Source of the DNA: Stenotrophomonas maltophilia D457
GTDB taxonomy: Bacteria; Pseudomonadota; Gammaproteobacteria; Xanthomonadales; Xanthomonadaceae
Reading direction: 5' to 3'
DNA length: 64,000 bases
Assembly: GCF_000284595.1 (NCBI RefSeq)
Contig: NC_017671.1
Span: 777,001 to 841,000 of the forward strand
Part shown: positions 44,222 through 53,516 of the stretch, piece by piece
Layout: every line of letters begins with the position of its first letter
Position numbering within the stretch: the stretch's first letter is position 1
Translations under genes and position numbers: made by a program
Notes under the pieces: generated by a model
Database searches by the model: none
Told to the model about the DNA's origin: nothing
The model's input: only the letters and a program-made list of their open reading frames with translations

Positions 44222-44300
44222 ATGCCGGCCAGCGGCCGGCACTCCCCTTGCCTGCAATGCCGGCCCCACCCTCTGGTAGTGCCGGCCGCTGGCCGGCAAC
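44222..44300. repeat. SMAG REP doublet, GCCGGCC stem
   Basis: Two inverted copies of the GCCGGCC/GGCCGGC-stem repeat, the second headed GTAG at 44276. They lie in the divergent region between glnS and the DUF2007 gene. Confidence 0.8.
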
Positions 44301-44370
44301 CTCGGATCCCACCCTCGGCACCATTCAGCCCCCGGGCGTATGCTGGAGCCCTGCCCCGAGGAGGAGCCGC

Positions 44371-44634
44371 ATGCACATCGTGTACAAGGCCGACAACCTG
44401 TTCGACGCCCATCTGGTCAAGCACGCGCTGGAGAACGCCGGCATCCCCGCCTTCGTGTTCGGCGAGCAGCTGCTGGGGGGCATGGGCGAGCTGCCGTTGT
44501 TCGGTGTGTTGCGGGTCGGCATCCCCGACGCGGCGCGGCCGCAGGCGGAGGCCATCATCGCGGCGCTGGACTTGGGCCAGGCCGCCGCCGACCCCATTTC
44601 CGATGCAGACGATATGGCCGGACTGCCGGCGTAG
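44371..44634 (+). CDS. DUF2007 small putative signalling protein
   Basis: The 87-residue protein fits DUF2007: [20 protein letters not shown], then [14 protein letters not shown] and a short beta strand VLRVGIPDA. Members resemble PII-like or ACT-like small domains and have no assigned function. The ATG follows a strong GAGGAG ribosome-binding site. msrA follows after 9 nt. Confidence 0.82.
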   Translation: MHIVYKADNLFDAHLVKHALENAGIPAFVFGEQLLGGMGELPLFGVLRVGIPDAARPQAEAIIAALDLGQAAADPISDADDMAGLPA

Positions 44635-44643
44635 GAGCGCATC

Positions 44644-45330
<687 letters not shown>

Positions 45331-45360
45331 CGCGCGGTGGTCCGCCTGCGGCGGGCAGAA

Positions 45361-45380
45361 GCCAAAGCCAAAGCCAAAGC
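45361..45380 (+). repeat. hexamer microsatellite beside hairpin C
   Basis: Three copies of an AAAGCC hexamer, about 25 nt outside the left arm of hairpin C. This is the same relative place as the CAACGT tract beside hairpin A. Confidence 0.6.
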
Positions 45381-45402
45381 GGCTCTGGGTTGCTGACGGT
45401 TT

Positions 45403-45506
45403 GGCGGGACGGGGGCGGCTGGCAGGACACGCCGTAAACCCATCCCTGGGGGCTCGATGGCGCCATCCATGGCGCCAACGGTCCTGCCAGCCGCCCCCGT
45501 CCCACC
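45403..45506 (-). repeat. variable-arm hairpin, copy C (reverse orientation)
   Basis: A 26-bp inverted repeat (45403-45428 with 45481-45506) with one mismatch surrounds a 52-nt core (45429-45480). On the minus strand the core begins CGTTGGC and ends TACGGCGT. The inner hairpin (45459-45476) is GGCGCC-ATGGAT-GGCGCC when read on the minus strand. The right arm is followed by TTCGACAGTTTCCG, the shared box. Arm sequence is unlike A, B or D. Confidence 0.85.
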
Positions 45507-45567
45507 TTCGACAGTTTCCGGGTGACGGTGGGCAAGAGCATTGGTTGGTGACGAACTGATGGAAAAG

Positions 45568-45599
45568 AAAAAGGACGCGGCGTTCGCCGCGTCCTTTTT
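45568..45599. terminator. bidirectional terminator between msrA and tal
   Basis: A perfect 10-bp GC stem (45573-45582 with 45585-45594) is flanked by AAAAA and TTTTT. It serves the convergent msrA and transaldolase genes from both sides. Confidence 0.92.
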
Positions 45600-45620
45600 A
45601 TTTGGTTCTGCATTGCCCTT

Positions 45621-45643
45621 GTAGAGCCGAGCCATGCTCGGCT
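45621..45643 (+). repeat. SMAG-type REP palindrome
   Basis: GTAG head with the GCCGAGC/GCTCGGC stem, between hairpins C and D. Confidence 0.75.
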
Positions 45644-45721
45644 CCGAGCAAGCGAAGCGCGCGACCCGCTGTTGCTCTTCTTTCTTTCTTCCGTGGCGGG
45701 TGGCCACCGGAAACTGTCAGA

Positions 45722-45825
45722 GGGCGGGCGGGTTGGGTTCGCGGGAGTGTCCGCCGCATGGATGCGGCGGCCAAGCCTCCAGGGATGGATTCACGGCGTC
45801 TCCCGCGAACCCAACCCGCCCGACC
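45722..45825 (+). repeat. variable-arm hairpin, copy D (forward orientation)
   Basis: A 26-bp inverted repeat (45722-45747 with 45800-45825) with one mismatch surrounds a 52-nt core (45748-45799) that ends TTCACGGCGT like copy B. The inner hairpin (45751-45770) is CCGCCGC-ATGGAT-GCGGCGG. It is preceded by a pyrimidine tract and the box CGGAAACTGTC. It ends 69 nt from the 3' end of the transaldolase gene. Confidence 0.85.
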
Positions 45826-45893
45826 CAGCGCGGCTTTTTGCTCTTCGCGACCGACCGACCTGCCACGAGGGGCTCAGCCGTTGGCCGGAATCC

Positions 45894-46850
45894 TCACAGT
45901 GCCGCGCGGATCCGCTCGCGCAGTGCTTCCAGATCCTTGGCAAACGCATCGATACCGGTCGCCAGCTTCTCGGTCGCCATCGGATCGGCCGCCAGATCCG
46001 CCGCGAACTTCGCCGCATCGATCGGGGGCACCGCCGCGCCATCAGCGGCACCGGCCACCAGCTTGCGCGGCAGCGCGCCGTGGTCGGCGTCCAGCTTCTC
46101 CAGCAGGTCCGGCGAAATGGTCAGGCGGTCGCAGCCGGCCAGCGCTTCGATCTGTGCGGTCGAACGGAACGAGGCGCCCATCACCACCGTCTTCGAACCG
46201 CGGCGCTTGAATTCGGCATAGACGCCGCGCACGAACTTCACGCCCGGGTCTTCGTCGATGCTGGCCGGGGTCTGGCCGTTGGCCACGTACCAGTCCAGGA
46301 TGCGGCCGACGAACGGGGAGATCAGGAACGCGCCGGCCTCGCTGCAGGCCAGCGCCTGGGTCGGGTTGAAGATCAGGGTCAGGTTGCAGTCGATGCCTTC
46401 GGCCTGCAGGATGCGCGCGGCTTCCACGCCTTCCCAGGTCGCGGCGATCTTGATCAGGATCTTCTCGCGCGGCACGCCGGCATCGGCGTACATCTGGGTG
46501 AACTGGCGGGCCTTGGCCACGGTGGCGGCGGTGTCGTGGGCCTGGTCGGCGTCCACTTCGGTGGACACGCGGCCCGGCACCAGCGTGCTCAGCAGCGCGC
46601 CGACGCCGATGGTCAGGCGGTCGGCCACGGCGTGCACCACGGCTTCGCGGTCGCCGGCCTGCTGGCGGCCCCAGGCCAGTTCGCGTTCGATCAGTTCGGC
46701 GTAGACCGGCAGGTCCAGCGCCTTCTTCACCAGGGTCGGGTTGGTGGTGCAGTCCACCGGCTGCAGGCGCTTGATCGCCTCGTAGTCACCGGTATCGGCA
46801 ACGACCACGGACAGTTCGCGCAGCTGGGACAGTTTGGACGGGGTACTCAT
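45894..46850 (-). CDS. tal: transaldolase
   Basis: The 318-residue TalB-type enzyme of the non-oxidative pentose-phosphate pathway forms a Schiff base through Lys134 in [20 protein letters not shown] near residue 33 and [16 protein letters not shown] follow. It exchanges dihydroxyacetone between sedoheptulose-7-P and glyceraldehyde-3-P. It lies 50 nt downstream of the rnk-like gene and ends at the bidirectional terminator and hairpin D. Confidence 0.95.
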   Translation of the reverse strand: MSTPSKLSQLRELSVVVADTGDYEAIKRLQPVDCTTNPTLVKKALDLPVYAELIERELAWGRQQAGDREAVVHAVADRLTIGVGALLSTLVPGRVSTEVDADQAHDTAATVAKARQFTQMYADAGVPREKILIKIAATWEGVEAARILQAEGIDCNLTLIFNPTQALACSEAGAFLISPFVGRILDWYVANGQTPASIDEDPGVKFVRGVYAEFKRRGSKTVVMGASFRSTAQIEALAGCDRLTISPDLLEKLDADHGALPRKLVAGAADGAAVPPIDAAKFAADLAADPMATEKLATGIDAFAKDLEALRERIRAAL

Positions 46851-46900
46851 TACGGCTCCTGGTGCAAGGGGATCGAATCGCGCGCGGTGCGCAGCGGTAA

Positions 46901-47305
46901 TCAGGGGCGGTCGTTGTGGACCGCGGTCACGCGCAGGCGCAGCTTGCGGCCGCCGGGCGCGTTCCAGTCGATGCTCTGGCCGATGGCCAGGCCGAGCAGG
47001 GCACTGCCGACCGGGGCCAGCACGGAGACCTTGCCTTCATCGACATTGGCTTCGCGGGGGAAGACCAGGGTCAGGACGTGCTTTTCGCCCGACACTTCAT
47101 CTTCGCACTCCACGCGCGAATGCATCATGACGATGCCTTCGGGAATCTGGTCCGGTGCCAGCACGGTGGCCCGGTTGAGTTCTTCAGCAAGCGCGAGCGC
47201 GGCAGGCGTCTGGCTCAGCGCAGGGGATTCGAGCATGGCGTCCAGGCGGTCCATGTCGAAGGTAGAAACGGTGATCGACGGCGGCAGGCCGCTGGCGGTG
47301 TTCAT
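46901..47305 (-). CDS. rnk: Rnk/GreA-type nucleoside diphosphate kinase regulator
   Basis: The 134-residue protein has a short N-terminal coiled-coil-like segment ([13 protein letters not shown]) and the GreA C-terminal FKBP-like domain ([31 protein letters not shown]). It lacks the long coiled coil of transcript-cleavage factors, as in Rnk. Rnk binds RNA polymerase and affects nucleotide pools. The ATG at 47305 is preceded by an oxyR terminator upstream. Confidence 0.88.
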   Translation of the reverse strand: MNTASGLPPSITVSTFDMDRLDAMLESPALSQTPAALALAEELNRATVLAPDQIPEGIVMMHSRVECEDEVSGEKHVLTLVFPREANVDEGKVSVLAPVGSALLGLAIGQSIDWNAPGGRKLRLRVTAVHNDRP

Positions 47306-47332
47306 GGTGAAGCTCCTTGGTTGAAAGCCATG

Positions 47333-47359
47333 CAAAAGGCGGCACCTGCTGGCGCCGCC
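47333..47359 (-). terminator. oxyR terminator
   Basis: On the minus strand a 7-bp AGGCGGC/GCCGCCT stem is followed by TTTTGC. It lies 70 nt beyond the oxyR stop and directly ahead of the rnk start. Confidence 0.7.
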
Positions 47360-47428
47360 TGTCTGTATTGTGGGGACAAATGCGGCCGGAATCGACTCCT
47401 GCCGATTCCGGGCCGGTGCTGCGGGGGC

Positions 47429-48391
47429 TCAGCCGTTCAGCGCGGGGCCGGGCAGGGCCGGTGCATCGCTGCCGGCATCGAGCGCCTCCAGCGTGAACAG
47501 TGCCTGCGGCAGGCGCTTGAACTGGTCGGCCAGCTCCATCAGGAAGTCGTTCATGGCCGAGCTGCGGCGCCAGATCATGGCGATGCGGCGGCTGGGACGG
47601 CCTTCGCCGGTGAAATCGAGCAGGCGGATGTTGTTCGAGCGCGGCACCGGCGGCTGCACCGACAGGCTCGGCAGCAGGGTGATGCCGACGTCGGCGGCGA
47701 CCATCTGCCGCAGGGTTTCCAGGCTGGTGGCGCGGAATTCGGACTTCTCGTTGGCGCCGAACAGTCGGCAGACTTCCAGCGCCTGGTCGCGCAGGCAATG
47801 CCCGTCTTCCAGCAGCAGCAGCTTCTGCGTGGCCAGTTCCTGCACGTCCAGGTGTTCGCGACGGGCCAGCGGGTGGCGCCCGGACACGGCCAGCAGGAAC
47901 GGTTCCTCGAACAGGAATTCGGCATGCAGCTGGTCGTCGATCACCGGCAGGGCCAGCAGTGCGGCGTCGAGCTTGCCTTCGCGCAGGCGGTCCAGCAGCA
48001 CGTCGCTCTTTTCCTCGACCAGCAGCAGTTCCAGCTCCGGGAAGCGCTCGCGGATGCGCGGGATCACATGCGGCAGCAGGTACGGGCCGAGGGTCGGGAA
48101 GATGCCCAGGCGCACCGTGCCGGCTTCCGGATCGCGGCTGCGTCGCGCCGCCTCCTTCAGCTGTTCCACTTCGGACACGATCACCCGCGCCCGTGCCGCC
48201 GCTTCCTGGCCGGCCGGGGTCAGCATCACCTTGCGCGGTGCGCGTTCCACCAGCGGCAGGCCCAGCTCTTCTTCCAGCTTGCGGATCTGCGTCGACAGCG
48301 TGGGCTGGCTGACGAAGCAGGAGGCGGCAGCCCGGCCGAAATGCTTGTGGTCGGCCAGGGCTACCAGGTACTTCAGATCACGTAGGTTCAT
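47429..48391 (-). CDS. oxyR: hydrogen-peroxide regulator OxyR
   Basis: The 320-residue LysR regulator has an N-terminal winged helix (MNLRDLKYLVALADHKHFGRA in family position). The redox pair Cys199 and Cys208 in LEDGHCLRDQALEVC sits exactly at E. coli OxyR numbering. Peroxide forms the disulfide and turns on ahpC, ahpF and other genes. The order ahpC-ahpF-oxyR matches the Xanthomonas cluster. The gap of 85 nt to ahpF allows its own promoter. Confidence 0.96.
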   Translation of the reverse strand: MNLRDLKYLVALADHKHFGRAAASCFVSQPTLSTQIRKLEEELGLPLVERAPRKVMLTPAGQEAAARARVIVSEVEQLKEAARRSRDPEAGTVRLGIFPTLGPYLLPHVIPRIRERFPELELLLVEEKSDVLLDRLREGKLDAALLALPVIDDQLHAEFLFEEPFLLAVSGRHPLARREHLDVQELATQKLLLLEDGHCLRDQALEVCRLFGANEKSEFRATSLETLRQMVAADVGITLLPSLSVQPPVPRSNNIRLLDFTGEGRPSRRIAMIWRRSSAMNDFLMELADQFKRLPQALFTLEALDAGSDAPALPGPALNG

Positions 48392-48476
48392 CCTTACACC
48401 CCAGGGGTAACGGACCGGCTGACGGCGTGGTTACCCGACAGGCAGACAATGTTCCCGGTGATCTGGGAACGGTGGA

Positions 48477-50069
48477 TCAGGCTGCTTCAGCAACGGCACC
48501 GCTGCTGTTGCTCACCGACGAGCGGATCAGGTGGTCGAACGCACTCAGTGCGGCGGTCGAGCCGGCGCCCATGGCAATGATGATCTGCTTGTAGGGCACC
48601 GTCGTGCAATCGCCAGCGGCGAACACGCCCGGCAGGTTGGTCTGGCCGCGGTCGTCGATGACGATCTCGCCGCGCGGCGACAGCGCCACCACATCCTTCA
48701 GCCACTCGGTGTTGGGCAGCAGGCCGATCTGCACGAAGATGCCTTCCAGCTCGACGCGGTGGGCATCGCCGCCGACGCGGTCCTTGTAGACCAAGCCGGT
48801 GACGCGGCTGCCGTCGCCCAGCACTTCAGTGGTCTGCGCGCTGGTCAGCACGGTCACGTTGCCCAGGCTGCGCAGCTTCTTCTGCAGCACTTCATCGGCG
48901 CGCAGGCTGGAATCGAACTCCAGCAGGGTTACATGCGACACGATGCCGGCCAGGTCGATGGCCGCTTCCACGCCGGAGTTGCCGCCGCCGATCACCGCCA
49001 CGCGCTTGCCCTTGAACAGCGGGCCATCGCAGTGCGGGCAGTACGCCACGCCCTTGTTGCGGTACTGGTCTTCGCCCGGCACGTTCATCTGCCGCCAGCG
49101 CGCGCCGGTGGACAGGATCACCGAACGCGACTTCAGTACCGCGCCGTTTTCCAGCTGCACCTGCACCAGGCCGTCTTCGCCGGCCGGCACCAGCGCACTG
49201 GCGCGCTGCAGGTTCATGATGTCCACCTCGTACTCGCGCACGTGCTGCTCCAGCGCCGTGGCCAGCTTGGGGCCCTCGGTCTCCTTCACCGAAATGAAGT
49301 TCTCGATCGCCATGGTGTCCAGCACCTGGCCACCGAAACGCTCGGCGGCGATGCCGGTACGGATGCCCTTGCGTGCGGCGTAGATCGCCGCTGCAGCGCC
49401 GGCCGGGCCGCCGCCCACCACCAGCACGTCGAAGGCGTCCTTGGCGGCGATCTTCTCGGCATCGCGCTTGCCGGCGTTGGTGTCCAGCTTGGCCACGATC
49501 TGCTCGAGGGTCATGCGGCCCTGGTCGAAGATTTCACCGTTGAGGTACACGGTCGGCACCGACATGATCTCGCGCTTCTCGACTTCGTCCTGGAACAGGG
49601 CGCCATCGATGGCCACGTGCTGGATGCGCGGGTTGAGCACCGCGGCCAGGTTCAGCGCCTGCACCACGTCCGGGCAGTTCTGGCAGGACAGCGAGAAGTA
49701 GGTCTCGAACCGGTAGTCGCCTTCCAGGTTCTGCACCTGCTCGATCAGCTCGGCAGTGGCCTTGGACGGGTGCCCGCCGACCTGCAGCAGCGCCAGCACC
49801 AGCGAGGTGAACTCGTGGCCCATCGGCAGGCCGGCGAAGGTCAGGTGGATGTCCTGGCCCGGGGTGCCCAGGTCGAAGGACGGCACGCGGCCCTGGCCAT
49901 CGCGCAGCACCTGCAGCGAGATCTTGTCCGACAGGCTGTCCAGGGTCTGCAGCAGTTCCAGCATTTCCTGCGACTTGGCGCCGTCGTCGGCGTGCGCGGT
50001 GATCTGGATCGGGCGGGTCACGCGCTCCAGATAGGTCTTCAGCTGCGACTGCAGGTTGGCGTCCAACAT
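48477..50069 (-). CDS. ahpF: alkyl hydroperoxide reductase subunit F
   Basis: The 530-residue flavoprotein reduces AhpC with NADH. Its N-terminal double-thioredoxin domain carries Cys129 and Cys132 (SCQNC, the E. coli numbering). The FAD domain starts [15 protein letters not shown]. The redox pair CPHC follows, and [12 protein letters not shown] binds NADH. It lies 224 nt downstream of ahpC, with a long hairpin between. Confidence 0.96.
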   Translation of the reverse strand: MLDANLQSQLKTYLERVTRPIQITAHADDGAKSQEMLELLQTLDSLSDKISLQVLRDGQGRVPSFDLGTPGQDIHLTFAGLPMGHEFTSLVLALLQVGGHPSKATAELIEQVQNLEGDYRFETYFSLSCQNCPDVVQALNLAAVLNPRIQHVAIDGALFQDEVEKREIMSVPTVYLNGEIFDQGRMTLEQIVAKLDTNAGKRDAEKIAAKDAFDVLVVGGGPAGAAAAIYAARKGIRTGIAAERFGGQVLDTMAIENFISVKETEGPKLATALEQHVREYEVDIMNLQRASALVPAGEDGLVQVQLENGAVLKSRSVILSTGARWRQMNVPGEDQYRNKGVAYCPHCDGPLFKGKRVAVIGGGNSGVEAAIDLAGIVSHVTLLEFDSSLRADEVLQKKLRSLGNVTVLTSAQTTEVLGDGSRVTGLVYKDRVGGDAHRVELEGIFVQIGLLPNTEWLKDVVALSPRGEIVIDDRGQTNLPGVFAAGDCTTVPYKQIIIAMGAGSTAALSAFDHLIRSSVSNSSGAVAEAA

Positions 50070-50141
50070 CGGTCTTCTCCTGGCTTCAGGCAAACAGAGG
50101 GCGTGGCACCGCTGTACAAGGTAGCGGACCAGCTGGGGGTA

Positions 50142-50220
50142 GGGGTGAACCCAAGACAGCGACCGTGGAAGGGGCTGGCTGGCCAAGGCGGGCGAGCGTT
50201 GGCTGTCTTGGGTTCACCCC
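50142..50220. promoter_or_regulatory. long hairpin between ahpC and ahpF
   Basis: A perfect 19-bp inverted repeat (50142-50160, GGGGTGAACCCAAGACAGC, with 50202-50220) has a 41-nt loop. It could process or partly terminate the ahpC mRNA so that more AhpC than AhpF is made. The core does not clearly match the 52-nt family. Confidence 0.6.
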
Positions 50221-50293
50221 CACGCCGGCGGGGGGACCGGCACGGGGATGAAGGGCGCGCCGCGGCGTGGGGCCACGGCAGGCCGGTACTGCC

Positions 50294-50857
50294 TTAGATC
50301 TTGCCGACCAGGTCCAGCGACGGGGTCAGGGTCTTCTCGCCTTCCTTCCACTTGGCCGGGCAGACCTGGTTCGGGTTGGCGGCGGTGAACTGGGCAGCTT
50401 TCAGCTTGCGCAGGGTCTCGGACACGTCACGGGCGATCTCGTTGGAGTGGATCTCCAGGGTCTTGATCACGCCTTCCGGGTTGATGATGAAGGTGCCGCG
50501 CAGGGCCAGGCCTTCTTCCGGAATGTGCACGCCGAAAGCGTTGGTCAGCTGGTGGGTCGGGTCGCCGACCAGCGGGAACTGGGCCTTGCCGACGGCCGGC
50601 GAGGTCTCGTGCCACACCTTGTGCGAGAAGTGGGTATCGGTGGTGACGATGTAGACCTCGGCGCCGGCCTTCTTGAACTCGGCGTAGTGGTCAGCTGCGT
50701 CCTCGATCTCGGTCGGGCAGTTGAAGGTGAAGGCGGCCGGCATGAAGATCAGGACGGACCACTGGCCCTTCAGGCTGGCGTCGGAAACCTTGATGAACTC
50801 GCCGTTGTGGTAAGCGTTGGCTTCGAACGGCTGGATCTGGGTGTTGATGAGGGACAT
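50294..50857 (-). CDS. ahpC: alkyl hydroperoxide reductase peroxiredoxin AhpC
   Basis: The 187-residue 2-Cys peroxiredoxin has the same length as in E. coli. The peroxidatic Cys47 is in AAFTFNCPTE (the usual Asp before FTF is Ala here, as I recall from Xanthomonas homologues), and the resolving Cys166 is in VCPAKW. It reduces H2O2, alkyl hydroperoxides and peroxynitrite, and is recycled by AhpF. The ATG at 50857 gives MSLINTQ; an adjacent ATG one codon upstream is possible. An OxyR-like site lies about 100 nt upstream. Confidence 0.96.
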   Translation of the reverse strand: MSLINTQIQPFEANAYHNGEFIKVSDASLKGQWSVLIFMPAAFTFNCPTEIEDAADHYAEFKKAGAEVYIVTTDTHFSHKVWHETSPAVGKAQFPLVGDPTHQLTNAFGVHIPEEGLALRGTFIINPEGVIKTLEIHSNEIARDVSETLRKLKAAQFTAANPNQVCPAKWKEGEKTLTPSLDLVGKI

Positions 50858-50946
50858 CATTTTTCCTCTTGGTGAAGGGGAGTGGGTGAATCGACAGGAG
50901 CTAGGTTACCCATTCGCTGACGATAAGAACAATGCATTGATTGCAT

Positions 50947-50968
50947 CTATTTGATAGATGGAGTCTAT
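50947..50968 (-). promoter_or_regulatory. candidate OxyR binding site upstream of ahpC
   Basis: ATAG-N7-CTAT (50954-50968) matches half of the OxyR consensus exactly, with an additional CTAT at 50947. The second pair is at non-ideal spacing. It sits about 90-100 nt before the ahpC ATG, a normal position for an activator site. Confidence 0.6.
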
Positions 50969-51111
50969 CAAAATGCACTGAGCAGGCACTGAACCCGGCC
51001 GCTTTCATCCTGCAACTGACTGTGTGACAAGGAAAATCTCGCCGGACCGCTGCCTGGGGCCGATAGCCCCTCCTTATCCCGTCCGGCGTAACCTGAACGG
51101 ATTCCGATTTT

Positions 51112-51170
51112 GTAGAGCCGAGCCCGCGCTCGGCTGCTCCAGAAGCAGCCGAGCGCGGGCTCGGCTCTAC
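51112..51170. repeat. perfect SMAG REP doublet
   Basis: Two inverted copies form a perfect 27-bp inverted repeat (51112-51138 with 51144-51170) around 5 nt. GTAG and CTAC mark its ends. It stands 10 nt before the prmC start codon, so the hairpin could affect prmC translation. Confidence 0.85.
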
Positions 51171-51179
51171 AATTGCGGA

Positions 51180-52037
51180 ATGTCTTTCCAAACCGAACCC
51201 ACCCTGCGCCAGATCGTGGCCGAGGCCAGTGTCCGCCTCGGCAGCGTCGAAGCCCGCCATGAGGCGGAGCTGCTGCTGCTGCATGTGCTGGAACGCCCAC
51301 GCAGTTGGCTGTTCGCGCATGCCACCGATCCGCTGGCCGCCGCCGACCAGGCCGCCTTCGAGACGCTGTTGGCCCGCCGCGTGGCCGGCGAGCCGGTCGC
51401 CTACCTGACCGGCCGCCGCGGATTCTGGACGCTGGATCTGGAGGTCGATCCGGCCACGCTGATCCCGCGCCCGGAGACCGAACTGCTGGTCGAGCTGGCG
51501 CTGGAACGCCTGCCGCAGGACCGTGCGCTGCGGCTGGCTGACCTGGGCACCGGCAGCGGCGCGATCGCCTTGGCGCTGGCCAGCGAGCGGCCACAGGCAC
51601 AGGTGCTGGCCACCGATGCCAGCCCGGGTGCGCTGGCCGTGGCCGTGCGCAATGCTGCGCGCCATGAACTGCGCAACGTCCGCTTCGCCGAGGGCGGGCA
51701 CGATTGGTACGCGCCGTTGCAGGGCATGCGCTTCGACCTGATTGCGAGCAATCCGCCGTACATCGCCAGCGACGACCCGCACCTGCGACAGGGCGACCTG
51801 CGCTTCGAACCGGCCTCCGCGCTGGCGTCCGGTGTGGACGGCCTGGATGACATCCGCCGCATCATCGACGGCAGCCAGGCGCATCTGCTGCCCGGTGGCT
51901 GGTTGCTGATCGAGCACGGATGGGACCAGGGCGCGGCGATCCGCGCGCTGTTCGACGCCGCCGGTTTTGCCGAGGTGCAGACCGTGCAGGACCTGGAGCA
52001 GCGCGACCGGATCACCCTGGGCCGGCGACCGGCCTAG
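51180..52037 (+). CDS. prmC: peptide chain release factor methyltransferase PrmC
   Basis: The 285-residue enzyme methylates the Gln of the GGQ motif in release factors RF1 and RF2. Motifs seen are [14 protein letters not shown]-binding [16 protein letters not shown], and catalytic NPPY at residues 191-194 in IASNPPYIA. An N-terminal helical domain recognises the factor. The ATG at 51180 gives MSFQTEPT; upstream in-frame sequence is a REP doublet and rejected. Confidence 0.94.
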   Translation: MSFQTEPTLRQIVAEASVRLGSVEARHEAELLLLHVLERPRSWLFAHATDPLAAADQAAFETLLARRVAGEPVAYLTGRRGFWTLDLEVDPATLIPRPETELLVELALERLPQDRALRLADLGTGSGAIALALASERPQAQVLATDASPGALAVAVRNAARHELRNVRFAEGGHDWYAPLQGMRFDLIASNPPYIASDDPHLRQGDLRFEPASALASGVDGLDDIRRIIDGSQAHLLPGGWLLIEHGWDQGAAIRALFDAAGFAEVQTVQDLEQRDRITLGRRPA

Positions 52038-52085
52038 AATGGGGGTTCTCCTGCCCCGGCAGGGCATCACCCTGGAGCTGCAAGC

Positions 52086-53027
52086 ATGCGTACGCTGTAC
52101 CCCGCCATCACCCCCTACGACGTCGGCACCCTGAAGGTCGACGACCGCCACACGCTGTATTTCGAACAGTGCGGCAACCCGGACGGCAAGCCGGTGGTGA
52201 TGCTGCACGGTGGCCCGGGCGGTGGTTGCAGCGACAAGATGCGCCAGTTCCATGACCCGTCCAAGTACCGCATCATCCTGTTCGACCAGCGTGGTGCGGG
52301 TCGATCCACCCCGCACGCGGACCTGGTGGACAACACCACCTGGGACCTGGTCGCCGATATCGAGAAGCTGCGCGAGCACCTGAAGGTCGATCGCTGGCAG
52401 GTGTTCGGTGGCAGCTGGGGCTCGACCCTGGCCCTGGCTTATGCCGAGACCCATCCGCAGCGCGTGACCGAACTGGTCCTGCGCGGCATCTTCATGCTGC
52501 GCCGCTGGGAGCTGGAATGGTTCTACCAGGAAGGCGCCAACCGCCTGTTCCCGGATGCGTGGGAGCATTACCTGAAGCCGATCCCGTCGGTGGAGCGGCA
52601 TGACCTGATCTCGGCCTTCCACCGCCGCCTGACCAGCGACGACGAAACCACCCGCCTGGAAGCGGCCAAGGCCTGGGCGGTGTGGGAAGGCGCGACCAGT
52701 TTCCTGCACGTCGATGACGACTTCATCAACAGCCACGAAGACCCGCACTTCGCCCTGGCCTTCGCCCGCATCGAGAACCACTACTTCGTCAACGGTGGCT
52801 TCTTCGAGGTGGAAGACCAGCTGCTGCGCGACGCGCACCGCATCGCCGACATCCCGGGCGTGATCGTGCACGGCCGCTACGACGTGGTCTGCCCGCTGGC
52901 CAACGCCTGGGACCTGACCAAGGTGTGGCCGAAGGCGAAGCTGGAAATCACCCCGGCCTCGGGCCATTCGGCGTTCGAGGCCGAGAACGTGGACGCGCTG
53001 GTGCGCGCCACCGATAGCTTCGCCTGA
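52086..53027 (+). CDS. pip: proline iminopeptidase
   Basis: The 313-residue alpha/beta hydrolase cleaves N-terminal proline. It has HGGPGGG (oxyanion), nucleophile Ser110 in GGSWGS, GRYDVVCP (acid) and a C-terminal GHSAFE (His). The full-length gene ends at the TGA at 53025-53027. Its last 24 codons and the downstream REP doublet are repeated twice more after the stop (see the 172-bp repeat), without affecting this reading frame. Confidence 0.93.
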   Translation: MRTLYPAITPYDVGTLKVDDRHTLYFEQCGNPDGKPVVMLHGGPGGGCSDKMRQFHDPSKYRIILFDQRGAGRSTPHADLVDNTTWDLVADIEKLREHLKVDRWQVFGGSWGSTLALAYAETHPQRVTELVLRGIFMLRRWELEWFYQEGANRLFPDAWEHYLKPIPSVERHDLISAFHRRLTSDDETTRLEAAKAWAVWEGATSFLHVDDDFINSHEDPHFALAFARIENHYFVNGGFFEVEDQLLRDAHRIADIPGVIVHGRYDVVCPLANAWDLTKVWPKAKLEITPASGHSAFEAENVDALVRATDSFA

Positions 53028-53461
53028 TCGGTAGTGCCGGCCGCTGGCCGGCAACGCCTTGCCGGGTCGTTTCGCCGCCGCCCGATGTGGCTCGCCGGCC
53101 AGCGGCCGGCGCTACCGGATAGCCAAGGCCTCGGGCCATTCGGCGTTCGAGGCCGACAACGTGGACGCGCTGGTGCGCGCCACCGATGGCTTCGCCTGAT
53201 CGGTAGTGCCGGCCGCTGGCCGGCAACGCCTTGCCGGGTCGTTTCGCCGCCGCCCGATGTGGCTCGCCGGCCAGCGGCCGGCGCTACCAGTTAGCCAAGG
53301 CCTCGGGCCATTCGGCGTTCGAGGCCGACAACGTGGACGCGCTGGTGCGCGCCACCGATGGCTTCGCCTGATCGGTAGTGCCGGCCGCTGGCCGGCAATG
53401 CCTTGCCGGTCCGTTTCGCCGCCGCCCGATGTGGCTCGCCGGCCAGCGGCCGGCGCTACCG
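52955..53461 (+). repeat. 172-bp tandem repeat, three copies, including the 3' end of pip
   Basis: Units start at 52955, 53127 and 53299, each 172 nt apart. Each unit contains the pip C-terminal coding segment with stop, a GTAG-headed REP doublet (e.g. 53031-53115) and short spacer. Copies 2 and 3 differ from the gene in two codons (EAD instead of EAE, DGF instead of DSF) and are non-coding relics. The last unit ends at about 53461. The unit length is not a multiple of three. Confidence 0.9.
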
Positions 53462-53491
53462 GTACCCAAGGGTTCTGACGCGCCGAAACCT

Positions 53492-53516
53492 TCATCCACG
53501 CATGGCGTGGATTTAC
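53492..53516 (-). repeat. SMAG-type REP palindrome
   Basis: CCACGC/GCGTGG-stem copy overlapping the 3' end of the LysR gene; its minus-strand head is GTAA. Confidence 0.55.

Noticed and set aside
50901-53054. 717-codon open frame on the minus strand
   Set aside because: Antisense to prmC and pip; composition of a shadow frame.
52955-53461. CRISPR-like repetition
   Set aside because: Units are 172 bp, contiguous without spacers and contain the end of pip; it is a tandem duplication.
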